Assembly: GCA_949152475.1 (NCBI GenBank)
Contig: OX424562.1
Coordinates: 744,001-808,000, forward strand
Direction of reading: 5' to 3'
DNA length: 64,000 nucleotides
Source: Terebella lapidaria
Lineage: Eukaryota; Annelida; Polychaeta; Terebellida; Terebellidae
Below the pieces are notes generated by a model. The model was not told where the DNA came from. It ran no database searches and worked only from the letters and a program-made list of their open reading frames with translations. Position 1 is the first letter of the stretch; each line of letters begins with the position of its first letter. Below are positions 45,686 to 56,042 of the stretch, in pieces. The position numbers and the translations under genes are program-made.

Positions 45686-46526
45686 CAACCAGGCCGGACG
45701 AACAACACCCCAAGCGTTGTGGTTCCGGGGACCCCTCCCATGGTTCTCGGGCCTCACGTAACGGCAACATTACTATTATTATTCATTATATGATATGTGA
45801 TGTTTGTCTACTAACCATGTCTTGACGGTACTAACCTCACGGTGGCTAAGCGTTACGCGTTATTCACGGAGTGCCGCGTAAAATGGTGAATTTTACGCGC
45901 TATTCGAGAGGAAATGGCAGCCTCAGAGTGACCGTGAGATGGAAATACATACAATTTCGCTATTTTTACCGTTTTGAAATGTCGTATTGGGGTCTGCACG
46001 GAACATTACACATATTCATGGTTGTTGTACATAGTTTAAATTAAAGAAATAAGCCAGTGTAGCGATACCTTTGGCTGCAAAATATCTGTCAATATTACTT
46101 CGACAGCCACTCTCCTCGGGTTTGCGGTTGAAATTGTTATGTATCGGCAGGAATGTAGTTAAAATGCGAGCTCTATGATAGTGATAGTATGGGTTTCACA
46201 TGTGCCTGTCTTAAAAATGTTTCACATCGGTCGCAGGTGGCACAAATTTAGGTTCAATGTATCATTTGTTTATTTGCTATATTTTAGGCGATGTGCGTGA
46301 GGGCTCTGGTAGACTGTCGGCCTGTCCGGAGTTCCATCTCCGTGTCAGGACCGTCAGCAAGGCCGGACGAACAACAAGCCCACGCTGTTGGCTCCGGGCA
46401 CCCAAGTTATGGTGTACTGGGGCCTCCGGCAACGGCGACATTACTATAACTATTCATTACATGATGTGTGATATGTGATGTGATGTTTGTCTACTAACCA
46501 TGCTATGACGGTACTAACCTGGTTGC
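45686..46526. repeat. Direct repeats in FB5 core (45686-45835 and 46353-46526)
   Basis: GGCCGGACGAACAACA is followed in both by ...CCGG and by CATTACTAT..TATTCATTA and GATGTTTGTCTACTAACCAT. ~150 bp, moderately diverged. Before the second copy, TTTGCTATATTTTAG followed by GCGATGTGCGTGAGG looks like a splice acceptor and GC-rich exon. No protein family recognised. Confidence 0.65.
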
Positions 46527-46985
46527 TACTTAACGAAGTCACATTCGTTACAAAAATTTAAAGATAAAATTGTTTACGGACGACGGACGACGGATGGACG
46601 GACGACGGACGCAACGCGATGCCAATAGGTTATCGGACCAAAGGTCCGGTAGCCCAAAAAATCTTTCAGAAAAGTGCTTCCCTGTATTCTTAGGCATTTT
46701 AGCGCAAATTTCGAGAAGATTCGACCGTAAATTCGAGATAAAAATAAAAATGTAAGACGTATGACGGACGTCGACGGATGAAGGACGCAATGCCATGCAA
46801 TGGGTTATCAGAACAAGGGTCCGTAAAAAGACATAACAGTAAAAGACATTCCTCATGTGGAACCTAATGCTGTGTTTGATTTTCACATTTGTGGGCAAAT
46901 GACAAAAACCGTTTTCATATTTGTGGTTAAATTTTTTTTTCACATTTGTGGGTGGATATTTTTTCACATTTGTGGGTAATGATAT

Positions 46986-48374
46986 TGTAACGGTTTTGCA
47001 CCCTTCTGTGACGTCTTGATGAACCGGTTTTCTAGGGAGGTGGGTGAGTTGTTGTTTAACCAGAGCTGAAACGGTAAAACTCCGGGAAACTGCTACTGCT
47101 GTACGGTTGAACTCCGGCTAGAAGTCTCTAAGGTTGGTAGCGTGGTCTGGAATGGACCTCTTAACCGTTGTCCGACTGCTAATCTGCAACTGCACCTGTA
47201 AAGTAAGGATCCGGAGGCGTTTCCGTCTCCGGGTACTGCAACTGCTCCGTCGGGAAACCGCTTTACTGCAACAGCTCCGTCGTTTTCCGTCTTACTGCAA
47301 ACTGCGACTGCGCCTGGAATAAAGAATCCGGGAACGTTGCCGTTTCCGAATACTGCAACCGCTCTGCCAGGTTCCGCCGCACTGCAATCTGCTCCGGTTG
47401 GCTCCGCCTCACCGCAACCTGCGACTGCACCTGAAATGGAGTATCTCGGAAGTGTTCCCACTTCCGGTTACCGCAACCGCTCCGTCAGGTACTGCCTCTG
47501 CAACTCCGTCGTCCGGTACCGCCTCTGCAACTGCTTCGTCGTTCCCGTCTCTGCAACTGTTCCGTCCGATACCGCCTCCGTAGTTGCTCCGTCGAATTCC
47601 ACCTCCGTCTCCGTCTCCGTCTCCTTCCTCGGTGATCTGGGTTCTTGGATCACCCTAAGACGTCTTTACAACTTGGTCTTAAGCGACTGTAGTCTTATCT
47701 CCCTTTACTCCGTATTACTGTCTTTTCCGGTGAACTAACCTTATTATAACTTCCAGTTCCCTAACGAACACGGAAAAACAACTCGGTTGAAGTTTTCATG
47801 TTTATTTTCCAAGTGCACAGTCGGAAGACTTAACTGCTATCATCTGGATGACTCTATCCGGAACAAGGGAGTACTCTGCTATGGGAGAAGGGGTCTGCAC
47901 AGGTCGACGTCAGGACACCAACTCCGCCGTACGCTGTGAAGCGGGGGCTTTTATAGACCTGAGACCCACGTCATGTGACCAACCTATTGTGACGTCATAG
48001 TCCGCCAAAACACTGATATTTTCCGGATTTCTAAAAACACTCTAGAACCAATCAGTGGCTGACACGTCACCTTTTAAACCGAAAACGAGGCTGATCACGT
48101 GACCTTCCGGAAATAACGTCATTACGTTTTTGTACTCCATTGTTCCGGCTCCGTGTCCGGTTCCGTCTCCGGTTCCGGCTCCGTCTCCGGCTTTACCAAC
48201 ATCACAAATATACCAAGTTCCGAGACGGAAAACCTTTTAAACATTAACAATACGGAACCGTATGAACCTTTAAACACATATACATTTGAATAAACGGTTA
48301 TTTAACCATAATATCACAAAACACTAACAGAATTACCTAGGGGAAACTTTTGGGTACGCCCCAAAACCGTTACA
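46986..48374 (-). repeat. Gypsy A 3' LTR
   Basis: 1389 bp, TGTAACGG...CCGTTACA, inverted ends. TATA box complement TTTTATA at 47949-47955. Contains many short GGAGACGG/TCCGTCTCC repeats. Confidence 0.95.
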
Positions 48375-48388
48375 CTCCCCCTTCCTTA
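48375..48388 (-). promoter_or_regulatory. Gypsy A polypurine tract
   Basis: Minus strand reads TAAGGAAGGGGGAG immediately before the 3' LTR. Confidence 0.85.
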
Positions 48389-48646
48389 GACTCTGTTCGT
48401 CCCGAACAGAACAATATCACATATCACAAATATACAAATTGTCAACCGTTAAACTGTCCGTAAAATCAAACACAACTTGTTTCCGTGATCCGGGTACTGG
48501 TACCTCTTAACTAGTTTACCGTCACTGTACCCGGATATCTTGCTTGTTCCGTTTCCCACTTTTTAACTCTTAATTATACTAGAATCCGGGAAACGGTTTT
48601 TCTTTCTTCTCCTTGCGCCGACTTGACTTGCGACGACTTGCGACGA

Positions 48647-50205
48647 CTACTGCCCACCAGTATCACGGCGCGAACTGCTTCCCGACGGCGGACGAGGTGG
48701 AATGGTATTCGGTACCAACGGTCGTCCGAAGCTTGTTCCTCTGGCATCAACCGGAAGAAGATCGGGATCATGGAGGCTCCACTGGGGCGGGACGTAGAAC
48801 CCATTCCTGAGGCGTTCGTCCCGGATGGACCAATCTGGAATCCGGACGATCTGACGGGTCGGGATGAGACCAAACGGTGACTCTCTCTGCTCCATGATCT
48901 CCACGTAGACGCCGGAGTCTCTCATCTCGGCTGGCCCCCACTGCTCCGGTCCCCAACGTACTGCATAGTATCTGGCGTGCTCCGGGACTGCAGGCGCAAA
49001 GACGGAAGCGCTCCGTCCCCCAATATTCACCGGGAAACAATGGGACGGACACGGTTGAGTTGAAGGACCGCCAAACGGGTAGAATGTGTAGGGTGGACTC
49101 TGGGTTGGTGCTCGGACTTGGCTCCTCCCGGACCGCTCACTGGAAGACTGTCGAGGTCGGGTTTCCACCGGAGACAGGATTCCGGGTGTAGCTCTGGCTT
49201 GGTCTACCAGGATACTCCTCCGGGCTCTCTGCACATCCGCATGGCCTCGGTCAGACGCGGAAGACTCCATTCCGTCATCCCTAGCCGCTGAACTGGTTCT
49301 GCTTCCGGCTACTGCTTGAATGGTTGCCGGCAAAGTTCTCTCCGTGGATCCTCGGGTCTCCGTCTCACTGCCAGCTCTGCTCCGGGTTCCGCCTTCCGCT
49401 TTGGTCTCCGATCTGCCTCCGGATCTGCCAATGGGTCTGCTGTCCGCTCGGCTATCTGCTCTGTTATCTGCTCTGCTATCGGCTCGGCTATCTGCTCTGC
49501 TATCGGCTCGGCCGCTGGATCTGCTTTCTGCTCCGCCTCCGGGCCGGACAATCACGCTGCTCACTACTCTGCCACTGCTAGTCGTTCTCGGAGGTGGGCT
49601 CCGGAAAAGGTCTTCCTCATCGTCTCTGCTCTGCATTTCCGCAATGTCCGCCACTCCCACTTCTGCCGTTGCTCCGCTGGAACCTTCCTCCAACAGCCGG
49701 AACTTGTAGTCATACACCCCCTTGCCTTTTCCCTTGACGCTGCCTCCGGAAGACTTGGGTGGGGTGTGTCGTTTCTCCTCTCGGCCACGTTCTCCGCTTC
49801 GATCCTTGGCTCGCTCCGGGCTCTCCTTCCTATATTCTCGGCGTTGATGGCATCCGGATTTATCCGGCGAACGGCTGCGACTCCGCTTCTTTCCGCGGTC
49901 TCGATCTGCTCCGGTACCTCGAGATGGGTCTGGGCTGTTTTTCCGGGAGGTGTTCCGGGAAGAACTCCGGGTCACAGGCGGCTTAACCGGCTTCGGGTCT
50001 CCTGGTTCTTGCAACTCGTCTTCACTTGCCATGATTTTCAGCTCCGCTTCCTCTTCCGAACTGCTCTCCGCCTCCGTGGACGAAACGTCGGCTGCTAGTG
50101 TGGCCACCGACTGGGTACCGGAACGGTACCGGGTCCGGGACGAAACCGAGCCTCCCGACTCCGACTCCGTATCCGACAACTGGTCAAGCCGTGCTTTTCC
50201 GTGGG
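48647..50205 (-). CDS. Arg/Ser-rich accessory protein of gypsy A
   Basis: Open frame of ~515 codons without a conventional ATG at its 5' edge: it opens in the last codons of the zinc-finger frame (50184-50480) and the first internal ATG is MASEDELQEP (~50032). Content in order: acidic Ser/Glu-rich start; SRNTSRKNSPD and KKRSRSRSPDK (RS-like, basic, nuclear-type); a tetrapeptide run of RADS repeats (about residues 228-252); then a better-structured C-terminal 170 residues with YTFYPFGGPS, YYAVRWGPEQWG and IVRIPDWSIRD. No signal peptide or membrane segment, so not an envelope. Position 3' of integrase suggests an accessory RNA- or DNA-binding role, by inference. Family not recognised. Confidence 0.6.
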
Positions 50206-50480
50206 GTCATCTTGGACCGGAGGCTTTTCTCCTCAAACTGCTCTCTGCCCACCCTTAGTCGAATCGGGTTCGCGTCCATTGCGTGTCGGGACTGCAGATG
50301 CTTCTGTGTTCCCTCTTTCCGTCTGCTCCAATGGTCACACTGCGGACAGGCGAAGACGGTGACTTCACTCGTGTGCTGCTCCGTGACATGCCGGAGCAAC
50401 GTGTGCTTGCTCTTGAACTCTAGGTTGCAGTCTCCACACCGGTGGGGGCGGGGCTTGCGGGGTGTCTTTACTTTCGGCAT
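50184..50480 (-). CDS. Two-finger C2H2 protein of gypsy A
   Basis: Starts at ATG 50480 (MPKVKTPRKPRPHRCGDC). Two canonical fingers: CGDCNLEFKSKHTLLRH-x4-H and CPQCDHWSRRKEGTQKH-x4-H (residues ~15-70), with a basic N-terminus. The frame ends TPRKSTA then TGA at 50184, where the Arg/Ser-rich frame is already open in another phase; a +1 shift would join them, giving one ~600-residue zinc-finger/RS protein. Either a single-base loss in this copy or a programmed shift. Likely binds nucleic acid. Confidence 0.65.
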   Translation of the reverse strand: MPKVKTPRKPRPHRCGDCNLEFKSKHTLLRHVTEQHTSEVTVFACPQCDHWSRRKEGTQKHLQSRHAMDANPIRLRVGREQFEEKSLRSKMTPRKSTA

Positions 50481-50814
50481 TCTGATTCTCTGCTTTGAGA
50501 CGATGTTGACTCAGCTACAGCAAACTGCCTTCTGCATCCGGTAACAGCTATCTGCCCCCTTTTATAGTCTCTGGAAGTCACGTGACTGGCTTATCTGCTT
50601 GGTGATTGGCTGCTCAGCAAACTGCAACTCCTCCTGGTGGTCTTCTTGGATAAATAATACTTTTTTTTTTTTTTTTTTTCCGTGTTGTTGCTGCTAACTG
50701 CCACCGCTTCTTCTTCTCCGTCTCCGCCAAACTGCCAACCGCCTCCGTCTACTGCTACTCTGCCATCCGCCTCTTCTTCTCCGTCTCCGCCAAACTGCTA
50801 CTCTGCCATTCGCC

Positions 50815-51516
50815 TCAAGGTTCCTCCTCATCCGCGGTGTGGTACTCGGAAGTCTCCGATTCCGTGTCCGGGGTGGGAGAAGGTGGTTTATATTCCCACA
50901 CCCGAATCTCTGCCTCCCAGTCTTCCACCGGCTGAACTTCCTCTTCTGGTTCCGTCGATATCACCAGTTCCGGCTCCCAATCTTCCGGCGATGAGTCTTC
51001 CGCTGCCCTAAGACAGCCCTGCGGATCCGGAACCCAAACCGGAGGATCGATCGGTTCCGGTTGTTCGATGGGAGCGGCTGCTCCGGCATCCCAGTCAGGT
51101 CCAAACGGAAGCTGGTCCGCATAAGTTTCCGGGACCGGATTCTCCCTAGGTGACTGTGTGCAGAATCTCCGGAACCGCCTTCGCCGGGACTGCGTAGCTG
51201 TTCCCCGCCAGGCCGAATCAAAGGTTCCCACATGGTTGAGGGTTGCCTCGTCCTGAGGAGGACGGTTCCCGAAAGGGTACTTCCAGCCGTGCATCTCCCG
51301 GAGATGCCGCCTAAGGTCGTTCGCCCGGTTGCCGTAGAAGGCACACAAACAGCAATGATATCTCTGGGCTGGGCACACATGCCGTCTCCTGTCCGTCGCA
51401 CTCTCGAACATCCGGTCACACCGCTTACACAGCCGGCTATAATCCAGTGGCTGAGGGCTTGCCCAATCTCTGCTCCGGCCGCGATCTTGTCTTTCAAGGA
51501 ACGCCGAGTAGGCCAT
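50815..51516 (-). CDS. C2H2-type accessory protein of gypsy A
   Basis: 233 codons from ATG 51516. After an N-terminal basic/aromatic stretch come CKRCDRMFESATDRRRH followed by VC (a finger-like C-x2-C...H...C/H) and CCLCAFYGNRANDLRRH-x4-H, a good C2H2 finger (residues ~30-75). Then a Gly/Arg-rich part and an acidic C-terminal tail (EPEEEVQPVEDWEAE, TESETSEYH). Separate from the other accessory frame by ~330 bp containing a long T tract (50647-50678). No known family; likely nucleic-acid binding. Confidence 0.65.
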   Translation of the reverse strand: MAYSAFLERQDRGRSRDWASPQPLDYSRLCKRCDRMFESATDRRRHVCPAQRYHCCLCAFYGNRANDLRRHLREMHGWKYPFGNRPPQDEATLNHVGTFDSAWRGTATQSRRRRFRRFCTQSPRENPVPETYADQLPFGPDWDAGAAAPIEQPEPIDPPVWVPDPQGCLRAAEDSSPEDWEPELVISTEPEEEVQPVEDWEAEIRVWEYKPPSPTPDTESETSEYHTADEEEP

Positions 51517-52567
51517 TCCGGAAAGCCGGGAAACTGAAATTGTCGATCTACTGCACCGCTTTTACTGCACCGCTTCTGCACCGCTTCTCCGGACTGGTGG
51601 TCTTCCGGGAAACACTTAGTCGTTTTTCACTGCAAAATCTGCCGCTGCCGGAAAATGCTGGACTTGATTCGATTCCGCCAAACTTTGTCTGCGATGTGCA
51701 CAGCTCGAGGTCTGCTCTCCAACTGCTGTCAGAGCCCGATTTCAAGGCCCTTTTATACCCTTTCTGCTCACGTGACTTGAAAAGCTTCACGCTGATTGGC
51801 TGCCTCAGGAGTGACGTCACAATTATGCAAAAACTCAACCGTTAACCGAGAGGTGTCCGTCTCCGGCTCAACCGGCTTCTCCGGGTTTTTCCGGCTCCCT
51901 TTCAACTGCTTCTCCGAGCGAAGTATCTGCAATTTTGAAGTATCTCTGCCATCAGGAGGGTTGAATAGAGTCTCAGCCAGTTGAATCTGCCTCTCAGACG
52001 AACATCTAGACTGCAAGTTGGGCGTTTCCGCCATCTGTACTGCTTCCTCAACTGCATATCTGCTCACTGGTATTACTGCTTGTCGACACTGGAAACTGCA
52101 TACATTCTGTCCAGAAGGAGGCGCCTTCCTATCTGGGGTGATGTTTCTCCGTTTCTGTCAATCTGCAGTCGGTTTACTGTCTCTGCTAAGTGGAAACTCC
52201 GGTCGGATGTCTACAGCCGGAAAACTTTTCCGTCTTAATTTTCCGTATACGGAAGACGTGTAGCTGCTTCTCTGGAGATACTAGACCGCTAACCCAGGTT
52301 CTTCCGGACCCCTGGCCCCTACCCTGGACTGGTTGACTATGCGCTCAACCCAGTCAGAACCTCTAGGATGTCTCTATCCGGTCTCTGCACCGCTTTCCGC
52401 TCTGCTTCCTTTCTCCGCCCTGTTTCCGGAACCAGCACTTGCTCACTGTTCCGACTTCTTGCGGTCGCTCTCTGCCGGAACTCAACATTTTACCAGGGTC
52501 TCAGCTATCTCCTTCTCCTGCTCTACAGCTCACTCCGTCTTCTCATATTTCTTCGTCCTCTGCGGCT
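51517..52567 (-). other. Noncoding stretch between integrase and accessory frames (gypsy A)
   Basis: GC-moderate sequence rich in CTCTGC/CCGG runs, with no open frame matching a known family. Could hold a splice acceptor or internal promoter for the downstream frames, but none is evident. Confidence 0.45.
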
Positions 52568-54430
52568 TTAGTCCGAGTCCTTATCTGACTCAGAGACCGT
52601 CTGTTCCGTCTTCGGAACACTACTCTGCTTCGGTGGCTCCGTCTGCCTCCAGGAATCCGCCATTCTCCGCTTCATCCATCTCGGATGCTTGACACCATTA
52701 TACGGTTTCAGCAAATCGAAGTGAACCACCTTCTGCCGAGTTTCACTCTCTGCAATCTCGTAGGTCACGTCGGTAAATCTGCTCAGCACTAGCTTTGGAC
52801 TGCTCCACTTCCTCTGCAACTTGGGAGCTTTGCCCTTCTTCCGTGTTTTGACCGCCATCCACACTCGGTCTCCTGGCTGGAACTGATTGTCGACCTTCCT
52901 CCGGTCGTACAGCTTCTTCTGCCGTTCCATCTCTCTGCCAGATTTCGCTCGAACCGCCTTGTATACTGCTTCTAGTCGCTCCCGGAGCTGACTGCCATAC
53001 TCTGTTACTTCTGCTGTCGATTCGCCCGGAGGCCTGCCAATCAGTAACTCTACCGGAGTGTTGACTTCTCTGCCCAGCATCAGCAAATTGGGACTCTGCC
53101 CGGTTGTCTCCTGTGGGGTACTCCGGTAAGCTGCCATCGCCAACGGAACTAGCTGATCCCAGTTGGTCTGCCGCTCGCTTACGTACAGGCTCAGGATCTG
53201 CTGCAGCGTCCGGTTGAATCGCTCAATGAAACCGTCCGACTGAGGTCGGAAAGCGGTTGTCCGTGTCTTGTGAATCCCCAGGATTCTGCAAACATTTCTC
53301 AGCAAGTCGGACTCGAAATTTCTGCCTTGGTCGGTGTGGATCTCCATCGGGATACCGTACCGTGCTGCAAACTGGTTGACGAATATGTCCGCAACCGTCA
53401 CCGCTTCCTGATTCGGCATCGGGTAAGCCTCTACCCACTTGGTGAAGTAATCACCGATTACTAAGATGTACCGGTTCCCCCGGGTGGATTTAGGTAACGG
53501 ACCCATCACGTCCATTGCCACCCTCTCCATGGGAGCTCCAACCCGGTATTTCTGCATCGGAGATCGTTTCAGGTTCTGCATACTTCTTGACGCACATTCA
53601 TCACAGCTCAGCACCCACTGCTTTATGTCCTGCATCATAGCCGGCCAGAAATACCGCCTCCGAATGCTAGCCGCCATCCTTCTGCTTCCGAGGTGTCCTC
53701 CCGTCCGGCTCTGATGGGCCAGACGGAAAATCTCCTGTCTCAGCTCCTTCGGGGTTATTAACTGCATTCGGCTGGTTCCTTCTGCTGTTTTCCATTTCCG
53801 GTAGACTACTCCGTCGACTTTCAGCAAGGTCTTCCGCATCCCGTACAGCACTTTCTCCTCGCTGCTCATGCTGGAAAAGTCTACACTGCCAGCTGTACCG
53901 CTCCCGTCGATCAGCGACGTCACCAGTGGGTACCAAGGTTCTGCTTGCTGCATTCTCCGCAAATCATCTGGTCGATATTTCTGCCCCAGCACAGTATCCT
54001 GGTCCGCATTTTCCGCCAGCCTAATCTGCTCTGCAACCGCATCCGCTTTTCCTGGAACTGCCTTCTCCGTCACCGCAACCGCAACCGGCTTCCGGGACGC
54101 TGCTTTCTCCGTCACCGCAACCGCAACCGGCTTCCGGGACACTGCTTTCTCCGCCACCGCAACCGCAACCGGCTTCCGGGACACTGCTTTCTCCGCCACC
54201 GCAACCGCAACCGGCTTCCGGGACGCTGCTTTCTCCGCTACCGTAACCGCAACCGGCTTCCGGGACACTGCTTTCTCCGTCACCGTAACCGCAACCGGCT
54301 TCCGGGAAACAGCTTTCTCCGCATCCGCCTTCCCTGCAACTGCCACCGGCCTTCCGGGAACAGCTTTCTCCGCCACCGCAACCGCCTTGGATTCTGCTTT
54401 TACCGGAGACTCCTCTTCTGCCAGCTCTGC
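52568..54430 (-). CDS. Gypsy integrase with N-terminal 14-residue repeats (family A)
   Basis: Frame open from just after a TAA (54431-54433) to 52568. The first ~120 codons are about eight 14-residue repeats (EKAVSRKPVAVAVA type). Then a conserved lead (YRPDDLRRMQQAEPWYP), the zinc-binding module (AHQSRTGGH ... CDECAS), the catalytic core with Asp in VAMDVMGPL, Asp in IHTDQGRNFES and Glu in FIERFNRTLQ, MLGREVNTPVELLIG, and the C-terminal module ending LKPYNGVKHPRW. All HHCC and DDE residues are present, so it looks catalytically intact. No ATG at the frame edge; it is in the same phase as gag, separated by two stops. Confidence 0.92.
   Translation of the reverse strand, partial: AELAEEESPVKAESKAVAVAEKAVPGRPVAVAGKADAEKAVSRKPVAVTVTEKAVSRKPVAVTVAEKAASRKPVAVAVAEKAVSRKPVAVAVAEKAVSRKPVAVAVTEKAASRKPVAVAVTEKAVPGKADAVAEQIRLAENADQDTVLGQKYRPDDLRRMQQAEPWYPLVTSLIDGSGTAGSVDFSSMSSEEKVLYGMRKTLLKVDGVVYRKWKTAEGTSRMQLITPKELRQEIFRLAHQSRTGGHLGSRRMAASIRRRYFWPAMMQDIKQWVLSCDECASRSMQNLKRSPMQKYRVGAPMERVAMDVMGPLPKSTRGNRYILVIGDYFTKWVEAYPMPNQEAVTVADIFVNQFAARYGIPMEIHTDQGRNFESDLLRNVCRILGIHKTRTTAFRPQSDGFIERFNRTLQQILSLYVSERQTNWDQLVPLAMAAYRSTPQETTGQSPNLLMLGREVNTPVELLIGRPPGESTAEVTEYGSQLRERLEAVYKAVRAKSGREMERQKKLYDRRKVDNQFQPGDRVWMAVKTRKKGKAPKLQRKWSSPKLVLSRFTDVTYEIAESETRQKVVHFDLLKPYNGVKHPRWMKRRMADSWRQTEPPKQSSVPKTEQTVSESDKDSD
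54050..54400 (-). repeat. 42-bp tandem repeats coding 14-residue units
   Basis: CTGCTTTCTCCGTCACCGCA followed by ACCGCAACCGGCTTCCGGGA repeats every 42 bp, ~7-8 units, all in frame. Lies where protease-RT-RNase H would normally be. Confidence 0.93.
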
Positions 54431-54556
54431 TTATCCGGCTGATTTCCGCGACCGCCTCCGGCGTCCCCCCTTCCTTGGTTCGGGCTCTGGAGTTTCACTG
54501 CTCCGGGTCTGCCGGACAATCCGGACAATCCATCGTTGCTGCTGCCGTCTCTGCTG

Positions 54557-56008
54557 CTACTGCGGTGGTTGCCGCCGTTGCTGCTGTGGTCTCGGGAGCC
54601 TGCAATCTCGGGCGGAATGCCCCCTCCTGCCGCAGTCAAAACACTCCAGATCTGCTCTTGGTCTGCGCTGCTGTTTCCGTGACTGACTCCGACGACCTCC
54701 CTTCCTTGGCTTGGGCTGTGGAATTCCACTACTTCGGGTCTGTCGGACAATCCGGGCAATCCGCTGTTGCTGCTGCTGTCTCTGCTGCTGCTGCAGTGGT
54801 TGCCGCTGTTGCTGCTGCTGCTGCTGCTGGGGTTGCCACCTTTGCTGCTGTTGTCTCGGCAATCTGCAGTCTCGGGCAAAATGCCCTTTCCGACCACAGT
54901 TAAAGCATTCTAAATCCGCTCGGGAACTGCGCTGCTGTTGCTGACTGCTAACCGCTTCCTTGACCTGAGTCATCAGATCCGCCAACTGCTGCTGAGTCTG
55001 CTCGGATTGCTTCCGCAATTCGTTCACCTGCTGGCTCCATTCCGGCTCCGCATTCAGCTGTATCGTCCGGTGCCGCTCTGCCGTCCTACTGCTATCAGTC
55101 TTCATAATGCTTTCATACTCGGTGGCGAAAGCCAGAGCCTGCGACAGCGTTTCCGGGTGGCTTTTCAATACCGACAACCGCATATCTCGGTTAGTCAGAC
55201 TGTTGCAGAAATGCATCTTCATGAGCACTTCTGTTGTTGCCGGATCTGCTTTTGGGTAAGCTAACCGCGTCTTGCTCCGTATGTCTCTGGCCAGCTCGGA
55301 CAGCTCCTCCTCCGGCTGCAATTTCCGTGTCTGCAATTCCGCCTGGAAAACAAATGTTTTCTCCCCCGGACAAAACTGCTGTTTTAATGCCGCCACAACC
55401 GTATCAAAGCTGCGTCTCTGCTCCGCGGACAGATCCAGTAGCATGCTGCGGGCGTTACCCCTCAAACTGACACATAAGTTCAGCGCCTTTTCCTCTGCTG
55501 TCCAACGGTAGTACCGAGCGTATTCAAGGAGGTGAGCCTCGTACTCCGGCCACGGATCAGTTCCGTCGTACGTCATTAATCTGGCTACTCCTGCCCTAGG
55601 TGCTGGTTGTTGTACTGCTTCTGCCTGTTGCTGCTTTCCGGTTACTGCCAGGTGCTGCTGAAACACCTCCATTTGGGTCGCCAACAATCTGGTCAGGTTG
55701 TCGACTAAATTCTCTCCGCCTTCCGGTTCCGCATCCGGTTCCCGATCGCCAGCCTGGTCCGGAAAGTTAATTTCCGCCTCTGCTAACTGCTCTGCAGGCT
55801 GTACTCCTTGAGGAACCCGAAGGGGCTCTTCTGCAACTGCTTTCTGCATTTCCGGCTGCAACAGCTTTCGCTCGGCAGGACGAACTGCTTCCTTTTCCGC
55901 AACCGGCATCTGCAACGGCTCAGCTCCTACTGCTCCTACAGGCTGCTCCGTGTCCGACACGGCTGTCTTCAGCTGCTGTTCCGCCAATTTGCCCCGTCTA
56001 GTAGTCAT
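54557..56008 (-). CDS. Gypsy gag with duplicated zinc knuckle (family A)
   Basis: 483 codons from ATG 56008, ten bases after the primer site. Gln/Glu-rich N-terminus, capsid-like core (YDGTDPWPEYEAHLLEYARY, SLRGNARSMLLDLS, MKMHFCNSLTNRDMRLSVL, about residues 150-310), Gln-rich stretch, then two CCHC knuckles CFNCGRKGHFARDC and CFDCGRRGHSARDC, each followed by a Gln/Arg-rich block, showing a duplication of ~225 bp. Stops at TAG 54557-54559; the same phase continues to a second stop (TAA 54431) and then integrase. Forms the particle. Confidence 0.92.
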   Translation of the reverse strand: MTTRRGKLAEQQLKTAVSDTEQPVGAVGAEPLQMPVAEKEAVRPAERKLLQPEMQKAVAEEPLRVPQGVQPAEQLAEAEINFPDQAGDREPDAEPEGGENLVDNLTRLLATQMEVFQQHLAVTGKQQQAEAVQQPAPRAGVARLMTYDGTDPWPEYEAHLLEYARYYRWTAEEKALNLCVSLRGNARSMLLDLSAEQRRSFDTVVAALKQQFCPGEKTFVFQAELQTRKLQPEEELSELARDIRSKTRLAYPKADPATTEVLMKMHFCNSLTNRDMRLSVLKSHPETLSQALAFATEYESIMKTDSSRTAERHRTIQLNAEPEWSQQVNELRKQSEQTQQQLADLMTQVKEAVSSQQQQRSSRADLECFNCGRKGHFARDCRLPRQQQQRWQPQQQQQQQQRQPLQQQQRQQQQQRIARIVRQTRSSGIPQPKPRKGGRRSQSRKQQRRPRADLECFDCGRRGHSARDCRLPRPQQQRRQPPQ

Positions 56009-56018
56009 ACTGCAGATG

Positions 56019-56036
56019 ATCCCACCGCTGCCACCA
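56019..56036 (-). promoter_or_regulatory. Gypsy A primer-binding site (tRNA-Leu type)
   Basis: Minus strand TGGTGGCAGCGGTGGGAT, six bases from the LTR, complementary to the 3' end of animal tRNA-Leu (AAG/UAG type; ...ATCCCACCGCTGCCACCA). Confidence 0.88.
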
Positions 56037-56042
56037 AAAAGT

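Noticed and set aside
49316-50098. 260-codon plus-strand Ser/Ala-rich frame
   Set aside because: Antisense shadow of the RS-rich gypsy A frame.
48647-51516. Retroviral envelope gene
   Set aside because: No signal peptide, transmembrane segment or cleavage-site pattern; zinc fingers and RS-rich composition instead.
53868-54686. 272-codon plus-strand frame with FRDTAFS repeats
   Set aside because: Antisense of the 42-bp repeats and gag tail; integrase on the minus strand is the real gene.
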